Of a DNA stretch of 28,311 nt, positions 1-9,604 are shown piece by piece. Position 1 is the stretch's first letter. Each line of letters begins with the position of its first letter. Both the position numbers and the translations under genes were made by a program. The notes under the pieces were generated by a model. The model saw nothing but the letters and a program-made list of their open reading frames with translations. It did no database searches and was not told the origin of the DNA. The stretch comes from Chara braunii (Eukaryota; Streptophyta; Charophyceae; Charales; Characeae), in NCBI GenBank assembly GCA_003427395.1, contig BFEA01000016.1, positions 4,048,513 through 4,076,823 on the forward strand. Reading direction: 5' to 3'.

Positions 1-112
1 GGGAGCAAGATGGCACAACGCAGCTCCCCACGCAAGACTCCAACGCACGTACTCCAAAATGTGCAAGTGAGGAATGAGAATGAAAACAGACAATGGCTAG
101 GGTATACCCCAG

Positions 113-174
113 CGGACTGACGGGACTGGACTGGACTGGCTGGTACCGACAGAGGTACCGGCCTGGACTGGCCT
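113..174. repeat. Low-complexity GGACTGG-rich tract
   Basis: Repeats of ggactg/actggc with an internal duplicated ggtaccg form a short degenerate array. Nothing indicates a function. Confidence 0.5.
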
Positions 175-510
175 ACCCCAAATATAACACAGGCCTGTGA
201 GAACAGGCCAAGGGGCTCGTCTCACAGGCCATCCCGAGGTCCGCTACAAAACGGGTCCAGCGTCCCTTCCTTTCACTGGTCTATCCTCATCTTCCAAAAT
301 CCCTTGAAGCTCAAAGTAATTTCGTGTGGAAACAAGGCACCATCCTACTTGGTGCTAAAATTCAGTCAAGGAGATCATTGCACTGTTGCTCATCGATATT
401 AAACTACTATTGATTCATGCTCAGTTGCCTAAATCGAAAATATTAGTTTCCACCAGGATTCAAGTAAACGGCTAAGCCGTTAAAAACTGAAACTACTAGT
501 AAGATCAAAG

Positions 511-723
511 GCCAGGAGCTGGGCAAGAAGAATAAGCTGTAGGGTTACCCTCCCATCATCATTGTCCAATCACACTGTAAAGAGCCTTTGTTGCCTAGAC
601 GGGTTTCCCACCACGCACCCAATTGATACAACTCTAGTTTGCTCTTCACCGGGTCTCTCATTTCGTCCAACCATTGGTGTTCCCGCTGCTTCTTCGTGCT
701 AACTATTCTTATAATGACTACAA
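511..723. repeat. Direct repeat, copy 1 (~213 bp)
   Basis: This segment aligns end to end with 942-1154 in the same orientation at roughly 85% identity by eye. Shared landmarks are 'gaagaataa.ctgtaggg', 'cgcaccca.t.gatacaac' and the terminal 'tcttataatgactacaa'. The two copies start 431 bp apart. It has no coding potential and could be an old duplication or two insertions of an unknown repeat. Confidence 0.8.
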
Positions 724-941
724 CCGACTAACGCTCCCACCACTGCCGATGGCACTCACACTGCCCCCGTAGTGCCGCTGTCAGTAATCAAAATGTCACG
801 TGACAGTTCATATTCTTGCTAAGTGGAAGACCTACATTATGTTTCCCCAAAATTTTAACATTGTCAACCTCACAGACTACAACAGTTAAAGTGCGGCTCC
901 CCAACAAACGGGACCAATAAATCTACTCTTTAGAAACCGAG

Positions 942-1154
942 GACCGGGAGTTGGGGAGGAAGAATAACCTGTAGGGATACCCTCTCATCATCACTGTCCA
1001 GAACAATGTAAAGAACCTTTGTTGCCAAGACGGGTTTCTCACCACGCACCCAATGGATACAACTCTAGTTTGGTCTTCACCGGGTCTCTCATATCGTCCA
1101 ACCATTGGTGATCCCCCTGCTCCTTCATGCTGACTACTCTTATAATGACTACAA
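942..1154. repeat. Direct repeat, copy 2 (~213 bp)
   Basis: This is the second copy of the 511-723 segment, diverged by scattered substitutions and a few small indels. It ends at the same 'tataatgactacaa' landmark, so the repeat boundaries look defined rather than arbitrary. Confidence 0.8.
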
Positions 1155-1777
1155 AGAAAACCAACTTGTCAGAAGGGGAAAATAATTTTAAATACCTAAA
1201 ACAGACAGGGAGACGAACTCGTAAATTTACTCCCATACATCAGGGATAACAATTATCCCTCTCTCTCAATCCTAAAATGCTGCAGCAATACGTGTTTCCA
1301 AACACGAAACACTAAGAGCAACTCCCGCGCCAGAACAGAGACCGTAAGCATTTTACTTCTCAAGGGAATCAAGAGACAACTAAACGATCAAAGAAATGCA
1401 ATACACTAAAATACGACAGAGTAGCCTAGAAAACAACTAAAAACGGAGAATATGTTCTCGACTTTTTAACTGAATATGGCCAAAGATACAACCAGGTTCA
1501 GTGAGAGCTAAAATTCTAGACAACAATGATTTATACCAGTGAACAATCCTACCCTAAAATACGAGCCAAAGAGTCGAGATCGAAATCAAGTCCACAAAAG
1601 GAATCGCATTAGGTGAGAAAAGGAAGGGATTACAAACGGAACATGAAGTAAATGCACATAGGGTGTAAAAGAGACAGAAAAACAGTTTAAATCGAGTACC
1701 TCGACATTGAGTCAATCACTCGACTAGATGTGCAAACGAATGACCTGCTGAAATACCGAAACTAACCTAAATTATGC

Positions 1778-2101
1778 CTACATGCAAACAAGATGTGTAG
1801 AACTGAAGTCCTTGGACATGCCGAAGCGCTGCCACCACAACCGCACATTCTCCCACTGCGTCCATATGCGCCGCTCTGCCTTCCAAGCTTCTCCTATTGA
1901 CCAAGGCAGTCGAGATGGCGTATCATTGAAGTCCAGTGCACGACCTTTGCATGGTGAGAAAGGAGCCCCCCCTTTCCAGCAAAAGCCTTGAGGGGAGCAC
2001 GGCTCCTCTGGTGTCGAGATCCTATCAGGTATGAAGGTTGCTATGGTATGGAGGTCAGGTGCGGAGCTGTCAGGATGCCTTGGCGTAAGAGTGCAAAGCA
2101 C
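1778..2101 (-). CDS. Unrecognised 107-residue ORF, doubtful
   Basis: The frame encodes a protein with no signal peptide or membrane segment. Its second half is rich in tryptophan and charged residues (WSIGEAWKAERRIW, then NVRLWWQRFG). I recognise no family. A shorter frame on the opposite strand covers part of the same DNA, so the opening may be due to composition alone. No neighbouring element explains it. It may be a decayed exon or part of an unknown transposon; I would not treat it as a gene without transcript support. Confidence 0.2.
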   Translation of the reverse strand: MLCTLTPRHPDSSAPDLHTIATFIPDRISTPEEPCSPQGFCWKGGAPFSPCKGRALDFNDTPSRLPWSIGEAWKAERRIWTQWENVRLWWQRFGMSKDFSSTHLVCM

Positions 2102-2502
2102 TCCCTACCCACTGAAGGGCTAGGCTACGCCAAGACACTGTCGCCATAGCTCTCACACAGCTATGGTGCCTGGCACGGTCGGCGCCTCGTGGAAAGGATC
2201 AGTGTTTACGTGCCCCGCCGTTGCATCCTACTCAGTCGCTATCGACGACCGGGTGTCGCTATCGCCTCTTCGTTAGCGCATATTTTCGCGCGGCCCTTCC
2301 CGTAGCTCCCTTTGCATTATGTTTTAAAATAATCTAAAAATGGAAATAGAGTTACCTTTCGGACCCGACATTGGTTGTTGGTTACCACTTGACTTCGTTT
2401 CTCCAGGCTGACCGAATTAGTTGACTATTCTTACTGGTTGGGTGTCATGCTGAGGCAGGATTGAGTGTGAATTCAAGTTTAGAGCACACACCACTATAGC
2501 TC
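2102..2502. other. Intergenic, nothing identified
   Basis: This is mixed-composition DNA upstream of the 2503 ORF. I see no clear promoter element, repeat or RNA gene. Confidence 0.5.
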
Positions 2503-2922
2503 ATGAGTGAAGCAATTAGTAGCGAGGAGGAGGAACGATTAGCGGAAGACCTTAGAGTTACCCGCAAAACTGCTCTCAGTCGACCGATCACTTTCCAAGA
2601 GTTAGGTCTAGGAGAGGAAAGGAGGTTGTGGAGGGAAGCCAGGAAGAGGGTGACATTGCGGAGGTTTAGGGCAGCAACAGCCAGCGTCGAGGCCGCAATG
2701 GCTATCGCCTCTACCATGTCGCAGGCCTTGTCCCAGACCTCTTCATTCGGAGTTCGTCAAGGTGTCTCTCAGGGTCCAATTAGTCATTTTGTTGGTTCGC
2801 AAGTTAGCCAGCAGTCTCCTCTCACGCCATCGGATTACGAGATCCTCGAAGCAGAAACTCTTTATGATGAGTTGGAACCGCAGTTGAGAGATGCAGCGGC
2901 AAGGAGAGAGAAGAAAAACTAG
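2503..2922 (+). CDS. Unrecognised charged 139-residue ORF (possible gag-like or host exon)
   Basis: The start is the first ATG after a stop (MSEAISSEEEERL). The N-terminus is acidic, followed by a basic helix-prone stretch (about residues 40-55, RRLWREARKRVTLRRF), an Ala-rich helix (56-75), a Ser/Gln-rich segment (75-105) and an acidic then basic tail (110-139). It has no cysteine knuckle, catalytic motif, signal peptide or membrane span. Coding character appears to continue in another frame from 2891, with the switch near the purine run at about 2908-2918; this suggests a frameshift in a once longer protein, or a splice. The charged helical character resembles retroelement gag N-termini, but that is only an impression and I cannot name a family. 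Its downstream neighbour is the truncated end of LINE-A. Confidence 0.4.
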   Translation: MSEAISSEEEERLAEDLRVTRKTALSRPITFQELGLGEERRLWREARKRVTLRRFRAATASVEAAMAIASTMSQALSQTSSFGVRQGVSQGPISHFVGSQVSQQSPLTPSDYEILEAETLYDELEPQLRDAAARREKKN

Positions 2923-3169
2923 ACTAGGAACTAGGAGGCAGGAATTAGGAAGACTAGAAGCACTAGACGAGTCAACACTGGACCCTGCAATTCAATCGCT
3001 GCGTCGCTCGCTTCTTTCCATTGCGGAAACACGGGTTGTCCAACAGGAAGTGCTGATTGATTCTCATGCTACCCTGCTGATGGCTTTGCCATTCTCGCTA
3101 TCCCCCCTCCATAGGAAGGCCGCTGCCTTTCTCCTAAGTAGTCTTAGCGCTCCCTTACTCAAAAGCTAG
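2891..3169 (+). pseudogene. Second-frame continuation of the 2503 ORF, running into antisense LINE-A
   Basis: This 92-residue frame overlaps the end of the 2503 ORF by 32 nt in another frame. Its first ~55 residues (to about 3055) are charged and helix-prone (LGTRRQELGRLEALDES) and match the style of the upstream ORF. The rest (about 3056-3169) is antisense to the RT-distal region of LINE-A, because the complement of this stretch aligns with LINE-B near 23270-23400. The C-terminal half is therefore not ancestral protein sequence. The likely story is an older ORF broken by the LINE-A junction. Confidence 0.35.
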
Positions 3170-4869
3170 CAAACCGATTTATACCATAATGCTGCAAAAG
3201 CAACGTGATTGATAACTAGCGCTCGGCCAAAGAGGGAGGTACTATGCTTATTGTTTCAATTACAAAGTTTTTGCATGGCGGGAATATTTATCCATTCGTC
3301 GTTGGGCAACCTATCGCTGTCATGGATACCCCTAGGATCCTTTGCGGAGTATCTAGAGGTAACCATGCTATCTGTGGTGAGTCTGGGGGGCGCCCTCCCT
3401 GGTAATGTATCCACCACCCTTGTGTCTTGCTCCCCCAATTCACTCTCCTCCCTAATTCACTGTCATATCTGAGACCTTCGTAAATTTTTCCATCGGTTTC
3501 TGGATCTCCTTCAAGTTCTTGTGCGTGACCTCTACCATAACAGTGAGATCGTCTGCGAATAGGGAGCAGATAGAGATGACCTCTTCTGGTATGTTTGCAA
3601 TTCAAATTTAAGTAATGTTCTTATGAGCTCGTAGGTTGGTGGCCAACTCTTCCATGATAATAAAAAACAAAAAGGAGGCGATCGGGTCGCCCTGGCGGAT
3701 TGACCGTTCTAGCTTAAGTGGTGGTGCCACGCTCCCCTTGACTTGAATACAAGTGGTCGCGTTCTGGTGAAGGATCCGAACCCATCGCCTAAAACTCGAC
3801 CCGAAGTTCATTTTCTCTAAACTTTTGTCCAGAAAGTTTCACTCGACATGGTTATATACTCTTTCAAAATCAATAAAGATCAAGGCCGCATTCTGACGGG
3901 TGTGTCTGACAAGCTGTAAAACCTCATGCACTAGGAGGATATTTTCCTGAATGTTTCTTTTCTGCAGGCCAATTTGAGACGGGTGGATAATATCCTTCAT
4001 AATCGGAATCATTCGATTGGCTAAGACTTTAGACAACATTTTGTAGACAACCGTGAGAAGTGTTATATGTCGGTAGTTTCGGATATCCATCTTATCCCCT
4101 TTCTTGTAAAGAAGGGTCAACACCCTCTGTCCCACTCTCTCGCCCATTTCCCCTGTTTGCCATACTTGCTGATATTAATCCGTGACATCTTGACTGAGGT
4201 GGTTTCCAACTCTTTGGGGAAACCATCTATTCCTGGGGCTTTGTCCTCTTGCATTTGCATGAGGGCCGTCCATATTTCTTGTTTGGAGAGTAAGGCTTCA
4301 AAAGAATCCCTCTGATTTGGTGACAACGTCTTTTCTATGGGGACTAAAAATTCCTCAATTTGCCTCTTATAAGCGATTTCATCAGAGGTGTCGATGTAAG
4401 AGGAAAATAGATCTTTATAGAAGTCACGAGCGATTTTGGTGCATCTGGCCATGGTTACGGCCGGTTCTGATTCTCTAGCCTCCGGATCATAGAGGGCCTC
4501 AATTTTGGTCCGTTTGACCCGCACATTGGCCCGTCCAAAGAAGTGTGTATCCATGGCTCCTTCCGTTGAGAAGTTTGCTAGTCTCGCCCTCAATTTAGCT
4601 CCCTGCCATCTGTATCGTGCATGGTTCAGAAGTTGCTCCTTCTGTTCCTGTATTTGGATCATTTGTTCCTATCCCTGAAAATTTTCATGAAGATTTCCGT
4701 GGAACTCTCGTTCTGCAACTCTCGTTCTGCAATATCATGCATTAACCGGATTTTCTGATGGTGTTGCCGAGTAGCCAAGCATTTAGAAAATTCGATACAT
4801 TTTCTAGCTTGAAAAAATAATCCATTATTGAACCATGCAATATGGGAGTCGTGAAGCCGCGTTCCTTCT
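3056..4869 (-). pseudogene. LINE-A linker and reverse transcriptase, 3' truncated
   Basis: The complement runs through a linker (RYRWQGAKLRARLANFSTEG, near 4590) and RT entry (KAPGIDGFP, near 4225). It then reads KKGDKMDIRNYRHITLL (4090), motif A as FIDFERVYNHVE (3840-3875, catalytic Asp kept), motif B as RQGDPIASFLF (near 3690) and motif C as FADD (about 3552-3563). After MTVN and RILGVSMT it continues to about 3056. Frameshifts lie near 4117-4147, 3812-3838 and 3605, with stops between pieces. The family enzyme copies element RNA at a nicked target. The long C-terminal region that follows RT in LINE-B and LINE-C is absent. Confidence 0.9.
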
Positions 4870-5180
4870 CTCTAGTATTCCCAAAGTTGTCATAAGTACC
4901 CTTGGAAAGACTTCAACCTAAGTAAGGAAGTATTGAGCTTATAATTGCTGGGCCCTTGATCCGACCGTTTACGAAAGGTCCAGATGGCTATGCACATTCG
5001 ATGACCTAGACCCAGGTATGGGCTTGTTGGTAATATAGCGGCCGCTGTCAGCTCGCCCACAAGATCTTTCGAGGCCAAAATAAAGTCAATCTGGGACTTT
5101 GAGAGCCTACCTTGATCGTTATTCCTAATGCTGGTAAAATTTCTCTCTGTGGGGTAGCTATGTCTCAGAGTTCGAAACCA
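4870..5180 (-). pseudogene. LINE-A endonuclease, C-terminal part
   Basis: The complement encodes FRTLRHSYPTERNF, then SKSQIDFILASKDL (catalytic Asp region), then the terminal motif GLGHRMCIAIWTFRKR and the post-domain segment NYKLNTSLLRLKSFQGYL. LINE-B has GLDHRM in the terminal motif. The Asp before the catalytic His is Gly here, a change expected to inactivate the nuclease. It follows directly on the linker and RT part in the minus direction. Confidence 0.85.
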
Positions 5181-5490
5181 GGATTTTTATGAATATTTGT
5201 ACCTAACCTTACCACACCCTCGTTGAAAACCAACCACCCATACCCACTGTATACTTGGTCTGTCGGACCTTTACCCATCTCCAACTGCTAAAAAAAAAAC
5301 AAAAAGTATACCCAGACCTACTCTACCTGAACATCTTCAGCATATAATTGGCCATACCTACCCATAAACATTTTTTTTTCAAGACCACCCATGGCCACCT
5401 GAATGCAAACCATTTGTTACCCACCCATACCCCACCCTACCCAATTTTTTTTTTAACTATACCCACCCGTAACCACCCGTGCTTGTCACC

Positions 5491-5697
5491 TACCCTACCC
5501 TAACCGCCCATAACCGCCACTAGCTGTCCCTAACTGCCCTTAACTGCCCTTAACTGCCCCTAACCGCCCCTTACTGCCCCTAACTGTCCCTAACTGCCCC
5601 TAACTGCCCTAACTGTCCTTAATTGCCCCTAACTTTTTTTTTGTTTTTAACTGCCCCCAATTGTCCTTAACCGGCCCCAACCGTCCCCAACCCCTCG
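5491..5697 (+). repeat. CCCTAACTGC-type decamer array
   Basis: About twenty degenerate ten-base units (ccctaactgc, ccctaaccgc, ccttaactgc) run head to tail, broken once by a T-rich stretch at 5633-5649. Each unit begins with the plant-telomere-like CCCTAA, but the following bases do not fit the seven-base plant repeat. This is a minisatellite rather than a telomere. Confidence 0.75.
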
Positions 5698-5723
5698 ACG
5701 TCACAGGATTGACGTGAGAATTT

Positions 5724-5757
5724 TTATTATTATTAATATTATTATTATTATTTTTTT
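5724..5757 (+). repeat. (ATT)n microsatellite
   Basis: Short runs of ATT/TTA units end in T7. It lies within the simple-repeat block. Confidence 0.85.
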
Positions 5758-5924
5758 AGATGTGGCAACTTATGCAGCTACTGCCGCAACCGTGACAGCA
5801 ATAATTATTATATTTGTTTACTCTGATGATGCTATGGATGCATCTGGTGCTACAGTAGCCAATGCAATCTGTGTAGCATCTGCAAATGCAACAACCCTCG
5901 GTCTGTCGCACATACATACACTCT

Positions 5925-5950
5925 CACACACACACACACACAAACACACA
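5925..5950 (+). repeat. (CA)n microsatellite
   Basis: Thirteen CA-type units, one altered to AA. Apparent ORFs across it on both strands are composition artefacts. Confidence 0.9.
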
Positions 5951-6164
5951 AATATTACATACACATGGTTACACACATATGAAAATAGTTTGTAAATGTG
6001 AAAAACAAAAAATAAAATAAAATAAAATATGAAATTCACCCTTGCAAAAAAAAATGTTTGCTTAATGGGAAAGAGAGAAATTTGGAATATGAGAAAAGTG
6101 TCACGCTTGAGCAAAAATACAAAGCCTTTAAGGCTACAAGACTCACATCAGGTATACCACGGTT

Positions 6165-6475
6165 ACCCGATGGGAACCTCTACCCGCCCGTACCCACCCC
6201 TTTTTGTTTTTGGCCACCCATACCTGTCCATACCCGTCTATCTTATTTTCTGGCCGCCCATACTCGTTTTTTTTTTTTTAATCCTTACCCCTACCTGCCC
6301 CTACCCATCCATGATCTCCTGAAAGGGCAACTGTACCCGCCATAACAACCACCACCTTTTGGTTGTGCATGCCCATACCCAACTCCCCCTTCGAAAGGGG
6401 TACCCATACCTGCCCGTAACCTGACGGTTACAGTTCGGTACGGTCGGGTACGGGCAACGGTTACCCGTTTGCACT
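6165..6475 (+). repeat. Degenerate TACCC(G/C) tract
   Basis: Repeated 'taccc.cc', 'gtaccc' and 'ccatacc' units resemble those at 5200-5480. The two tracts bracket the decamer and microsatellite part of the block. From 6400 to 6470 the units turn into mixed 'ggttac/ggtacgg' on the same strand, giving local inverted-repeat potential. Confidence 0.6.
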
Positions 6476-6488
6476 CTCTGCTATGTCT

Positions 6489-6960
6489 GTATGTGTCAAC
6501 TAGCCGGAAGGAAAAACATAAATTCCCTATCATTCATTCATCCTCTTCTGCATTATAGCTGGTGGAGGAATAGACCCTCCATCTGTACATCCCTCGATCG
6601 GGTGCCGCGTTGTAATCCCCTGCTAGTACCACTGGGATGTTAGGGGTCGGGACATTCTGAATTTTTTCCAAGAAATCTCTCCTTTCCCGATGGGAGTTAG
6701 GAGGGTAGAGGGAGACGATGCAGATCACCTCCAATTCCAACATACCTAGTACTGACACCCAACGCCCTTCCTCCTCATCCTTTTCCCAATGGAGGACTTC
6801 GAACCGTGACTCCGGGGGGGATCCACATTGCCACCCCCGCTCGCCCCGGTCCTGGGGCATAGGCCTGGTAGTTTTAAAAAGGCCAGACCTGCTTACGTGC
6901 CCTGTGGTGCTCCGACGAATCCGTTAAGTGGGTTTCCTGTATACACACCACGCCCGACCA
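6489..6960 (-). pseudogene. LINE-A endonuclease, middle part
   Basis: Read from 6960 down, the complement encodes the QETH motif (catalytic Glu), then APGPGRAGVAMWIPPESR, GRWVSVLGMLELEVICIVSLY and LAGDYNAAPDRG (metal and DNA contact region), and then LVDTYRHS in a shifted frame after a stop at 6534. It aligns with LINE-B residues from about 20840 to 21310. There is a TAA within the QVWPF region and a stop before MIGNLC. Homology ends at about 6480-6489, where the simple-repeat block begins. Confidence 0.85.
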
Positions 6961-6961
6961 C

Positions 6962-9399
6962 AAAGGTTGGCTGGATCAGAAAGAGACTTGTTACTCTGAA
7001 AGGATTGGAGGAAGGGGCACGAGACTTCTTCTTGATCCAGCCAAAATCGACAACAATTTTCACTATACTATGCATGTTTGATTCGGATAAAAGAATTATG
7101 GACACATGGCGAAGTATCCCCTGTGGCCGATCTGAGGTGAGGATTTTCCCCTGGTCACCACCCAGGCAGCCCAAACCAGAGGAGAAAAGAGATCAACTGA
7201 TGTCGGATTTTTATTGGGTGGAATTTCGCCATGTGCCCATCGAAATCCAAGGGGCCTTCGTACAGGAGCTTGCCCAAAAATATGAAATCGTCGATTTTAT
7301 CGACCCCCTTCCCTCGTACATGGCCCCAAGGAATGATTATCTTATGATTGTCTTGGACTTGCCAAAAAAGTACATGTTTGCAATAGACGACGTGATTCTC
7401 TTCCGGGTAGGAGGGAGGGATTACCGGATACACATTGCACACAAAACCCGGCCATGGTGTTTTAAATGTCAGGTGTACAGCCACCTTCCAGCTGACTCAG
7501 ACTGTCCCCATCACCTGGCCAAGTGGGTCAAGACAACGGGGCGACTTCTGTGTGACCCATTTCAGGCTACTCGCTGGAGAACTGTTGACCCGGGGCATGA
7601 AGGCTGGGTGTATGTGGATGAACCCTGGGAGGGTGGAGGAGTAAGGGATGGGAATGGGAGAAAAAGGATGCGGTAAACTGGGCTACTAAACCGTCGGAGC
7701 AATGGACTCCCCCTCAGCCTGCAGAAGTCAGAATGGAACAGGGAATAAATTTTGCTCCCCCATCCACCTCCTTCCCCATCTCACCCCTTTCCCTCCCCCT
7801 CCCTGCAAGGGACTGGGGGGGGACCAGAAGGGATCGGGGGGGGACTGCAAGCAGTGACGGAACCCCGTCCCAGGACTTTATCACCTTGCGGGACATGGAG
7901 AAAATATGGGACTCCCCGCCCCCAAAGAAGACCGCGTGCCCCAAGAACTCACTGAAGGCACAAAACTTACCCGGGAAACGGAACAGTGTTCGGGAGGGGG
8001 AGGTTAATCAGTTCACAACCTTGGAGAAAGGAGAGGGGACGGAGGGGATGGACTTGGTGCTGCAACAGGAGAGGAAGCGGAGAGAAGCGGCAAAATAGAA
8101 CAGTGTACGGCAGGGGACGACCAATCAGTCTACAAACCGGGGGAGAGGGGAGGAGGGGATGGATCTTGTGTTGCGACAGGAGGAACAAAGGAGAGAGGAG
8201 GTTTTTCGACAAAGTAAAGGAGATGAGCAGGGGGGGAAAACAGACAGGGAAGAAGACAAGGGGGAGGGGAGGGACGCGAAGGGGGAACTGGGGCCATGAA
8301 AGGAGGAACATCAGCAACATAATCAGGCAGAGAATGCCACTTCAGGAGTTTTAATTGAAGCAGACCCCTTCTCTCGCGTCTTTGACACCCAACCCATGGA
8401 TTGGGAACCGCCAATCGTGTCCCCGGAGGTGGAAATGACTGATTGTCCTAGAGGACTGGGGCCAGCACGGGGACCAAGATATCGAAACAAAACTGAGAAG
8501 CCTGGCGGACTGGTTGATCAACCGGCTCAAAACCCTGTACCCTCAACAAAGAGAGCAGTTCTGGGATAAGGTCTACGTTCACCTTTTCCCGCTGTTAGAT
8601 GGGAGTCCGACGTTGAAACAAGCACTAGAACATGGCTTACACTGAGACACCAGCTCGCACCAGGCCCTAACTAGAATATGGGGCATCATGCAGGAGAAGT
8701 TCCTCCCTCCGCCAGAATCCGAAACAGAGCAGCCGCAAGCTATGGCACCCCCAAATGTGGTTGAGACTGCTACTGGCTCGGTCCGGGCAGACAACCCTTC
8801 CCCAAGCCCACCCACAAAGTACGAAGGTCAAGGGAAAAGAACCGGTACCAAGGTTGGGACGGAGGTGGAGCAGGCCGAACCATCTCAAAGGTTAAAACTG
8901 CGTCATCGGATAGAGAAAGGGTTGTGCAGCGGGAACCTCACAAAAGGGAGATAAGGTGTTAGTGCTCCCACTCAAAAGGAGAGGAGGGAAGTGGGAACTC
9001 GGCCTCTCACTGGCAGAAACCGAGGACCCTTATACCCCTTCATACGGAGGGGTAACTCTGCAGGGGTGGCATTTGAAGAGGGAGGGAGCACTAAAATTCT
9101 ACAAAGTAAAACATTTTATTTCAGAACATTATGAGCCCGAGGTGACAACAACTATCAACATATCTTTGAAAAACCTTAAGATGGCCTATAAGGATCTGTA
9201 TGTGAGGTTCGAAGACAACAAGGACGCAGGATTGCAGTGGTATACGCACGCTGCCCTCCTGGAAACTCAACAGCTGAAGGTGAAACCCAGTTACATTTGG
9301 TCAATTGATGACATGCTTACCTATATGTGCACAACCTTGCGCAAAAATATCCTTGGGGGGGAAGTGGATTGGGATGCTCAGGATTGGCAAAGATTGTGA
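6962..9399 (+). pseudogene. LINE-A ORF1, core and C-terminal part (inverted segment)
   Basis: An open frame to 7676 covers the DUF4283-like core. It holds KVGWIRKRLVTLKG, MFDSDKRIMDTWRSIP and VEFRHVPIEIQGAFVQEL, then a knuckle at about 7458-7510 (C-FK-C-x4-H-x6-C). The core probably binds the element's own RNA, as in plant LINE ORF1 proteins. A G-rich linker with stops and a 117-bp tandem duplication follows (7680-8340). Next come a conserved short block (DTQPMDWE, near 8390) and the C-terminal domain (8946-9399; GKWELGL, SYGG, GWHLKREG, YVRFEDNK, ending DWDAQDW). All parts align with LINE-B in order. The reading direction is opposite to the flanking LINE-A parts, so the segment is inverted. 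The upstream part of the 6828-7676 frame, before 6962, is antisense endonuclease. Confidence 0.85.
7981..8214 (+). repeat. 117-bp tandem duplication in the LINE-A ORF1 linker
   Basis: 'gaacagtgt' begins both units (7981 and 8098). Each unit then runs through '..aatcag', a purine-rich stretch, and 'ggatgga.cttgtg.tgc.acagga'. The period of 117 nt equals 39 codons, so the duplication was in frame. The second unit has several substitutions and short deletions. Confidence 0.75.
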
Positions 9400-9444
9400 C
9401 AACAGTGGGGGACAGGAGCTTGAGAAGGGGTGGGCGGGCTTATT

Positions 9445-9594
9445 ATGGATTGGATCGAGGCCTTATACGGGAAAAACAAGGCATGGAGGAAAACACTCCA
9501 GCGTGCTGATCTGGATGTCATGTCCATTAACGTAAATGGCTTGGCGTCTTGCTCCCCGGAAAAAAAGTCAGGCACTATGGGACCTCATGCGGGG
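9445..9594 (+). pseudogene. LINE-A ORF2 start and first part of endonuclease (inverted segment)
   Basis: The ATG at 9445 (MDWIEALYGKNKAW) matches the LINE-B ORF2 start at 20663 (MDWVEVVYGKNKKW). It lies 45 nt after the ORF1 stop at 9397-9399. The first endonuclease motif, SINVNGLAS, with its catalytic Asn, is present. A small frameshift follows (PEKK then a shifted frame), and homology stops at about 9594, the second inversion breakpoint. The continuation is on the minus strand at 6960. Confidence 0.8.
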
Positions 9595-9604
9595 CCGATT
9601 TGTA

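Larger units (their letters stand above)
1..1777. other. Gene-poor DNA with no recognisable coding region
   Basis: Short open frames here are scattered on both strands, overlap one another and have no protein-like features; two of them lie inside the direct repeat and are shadows of it. The only structures I see are a GGACT/ACTGG-rich tract near 113-174, the direct repeat described separately, and a 14-base core at 253-266 that is shared with short retroposon-like repeats near the other end of the window. Confidence 0.6.
5166..6479. repeat. Simple-repeat block interrupting LINE-A endonuclease
   Basis: About 1.3 kb of pyrimidine-rich and AT-rich simple sequence separates two adjacent pieces of the same endonuclease. 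Both flanks contain 'gctatgtct' (5157-5165 and 6480-6488). Both also encode the same LINE residues (VDTYRHS on one side, FRTLRHS on the other), so about 20 nt of the LINE is present twice. That fits a target-site duplication, but the outer 12 nt differ too much for a clean one. Two separately inserted LINE fragments are the alternative. Inside are (T/C)ACCC tracts, a decamer array, ATT and CA microsatellites and another TACCC tract. I see no protein. Confidence 0.6.

Noticed and set aside
5491-5697. Telomere
   Set aside because: The units are decamers with only half matching CCCTAA, and lie inside a disrupted LINE.
6828-6960. N-terminal extension of the inverted ORF1 frame
   Set aside because: These codons are antisense to the LINE-A endonuclease, as shown by alignment of the complement with LINE-B; they are not part of ORF1.
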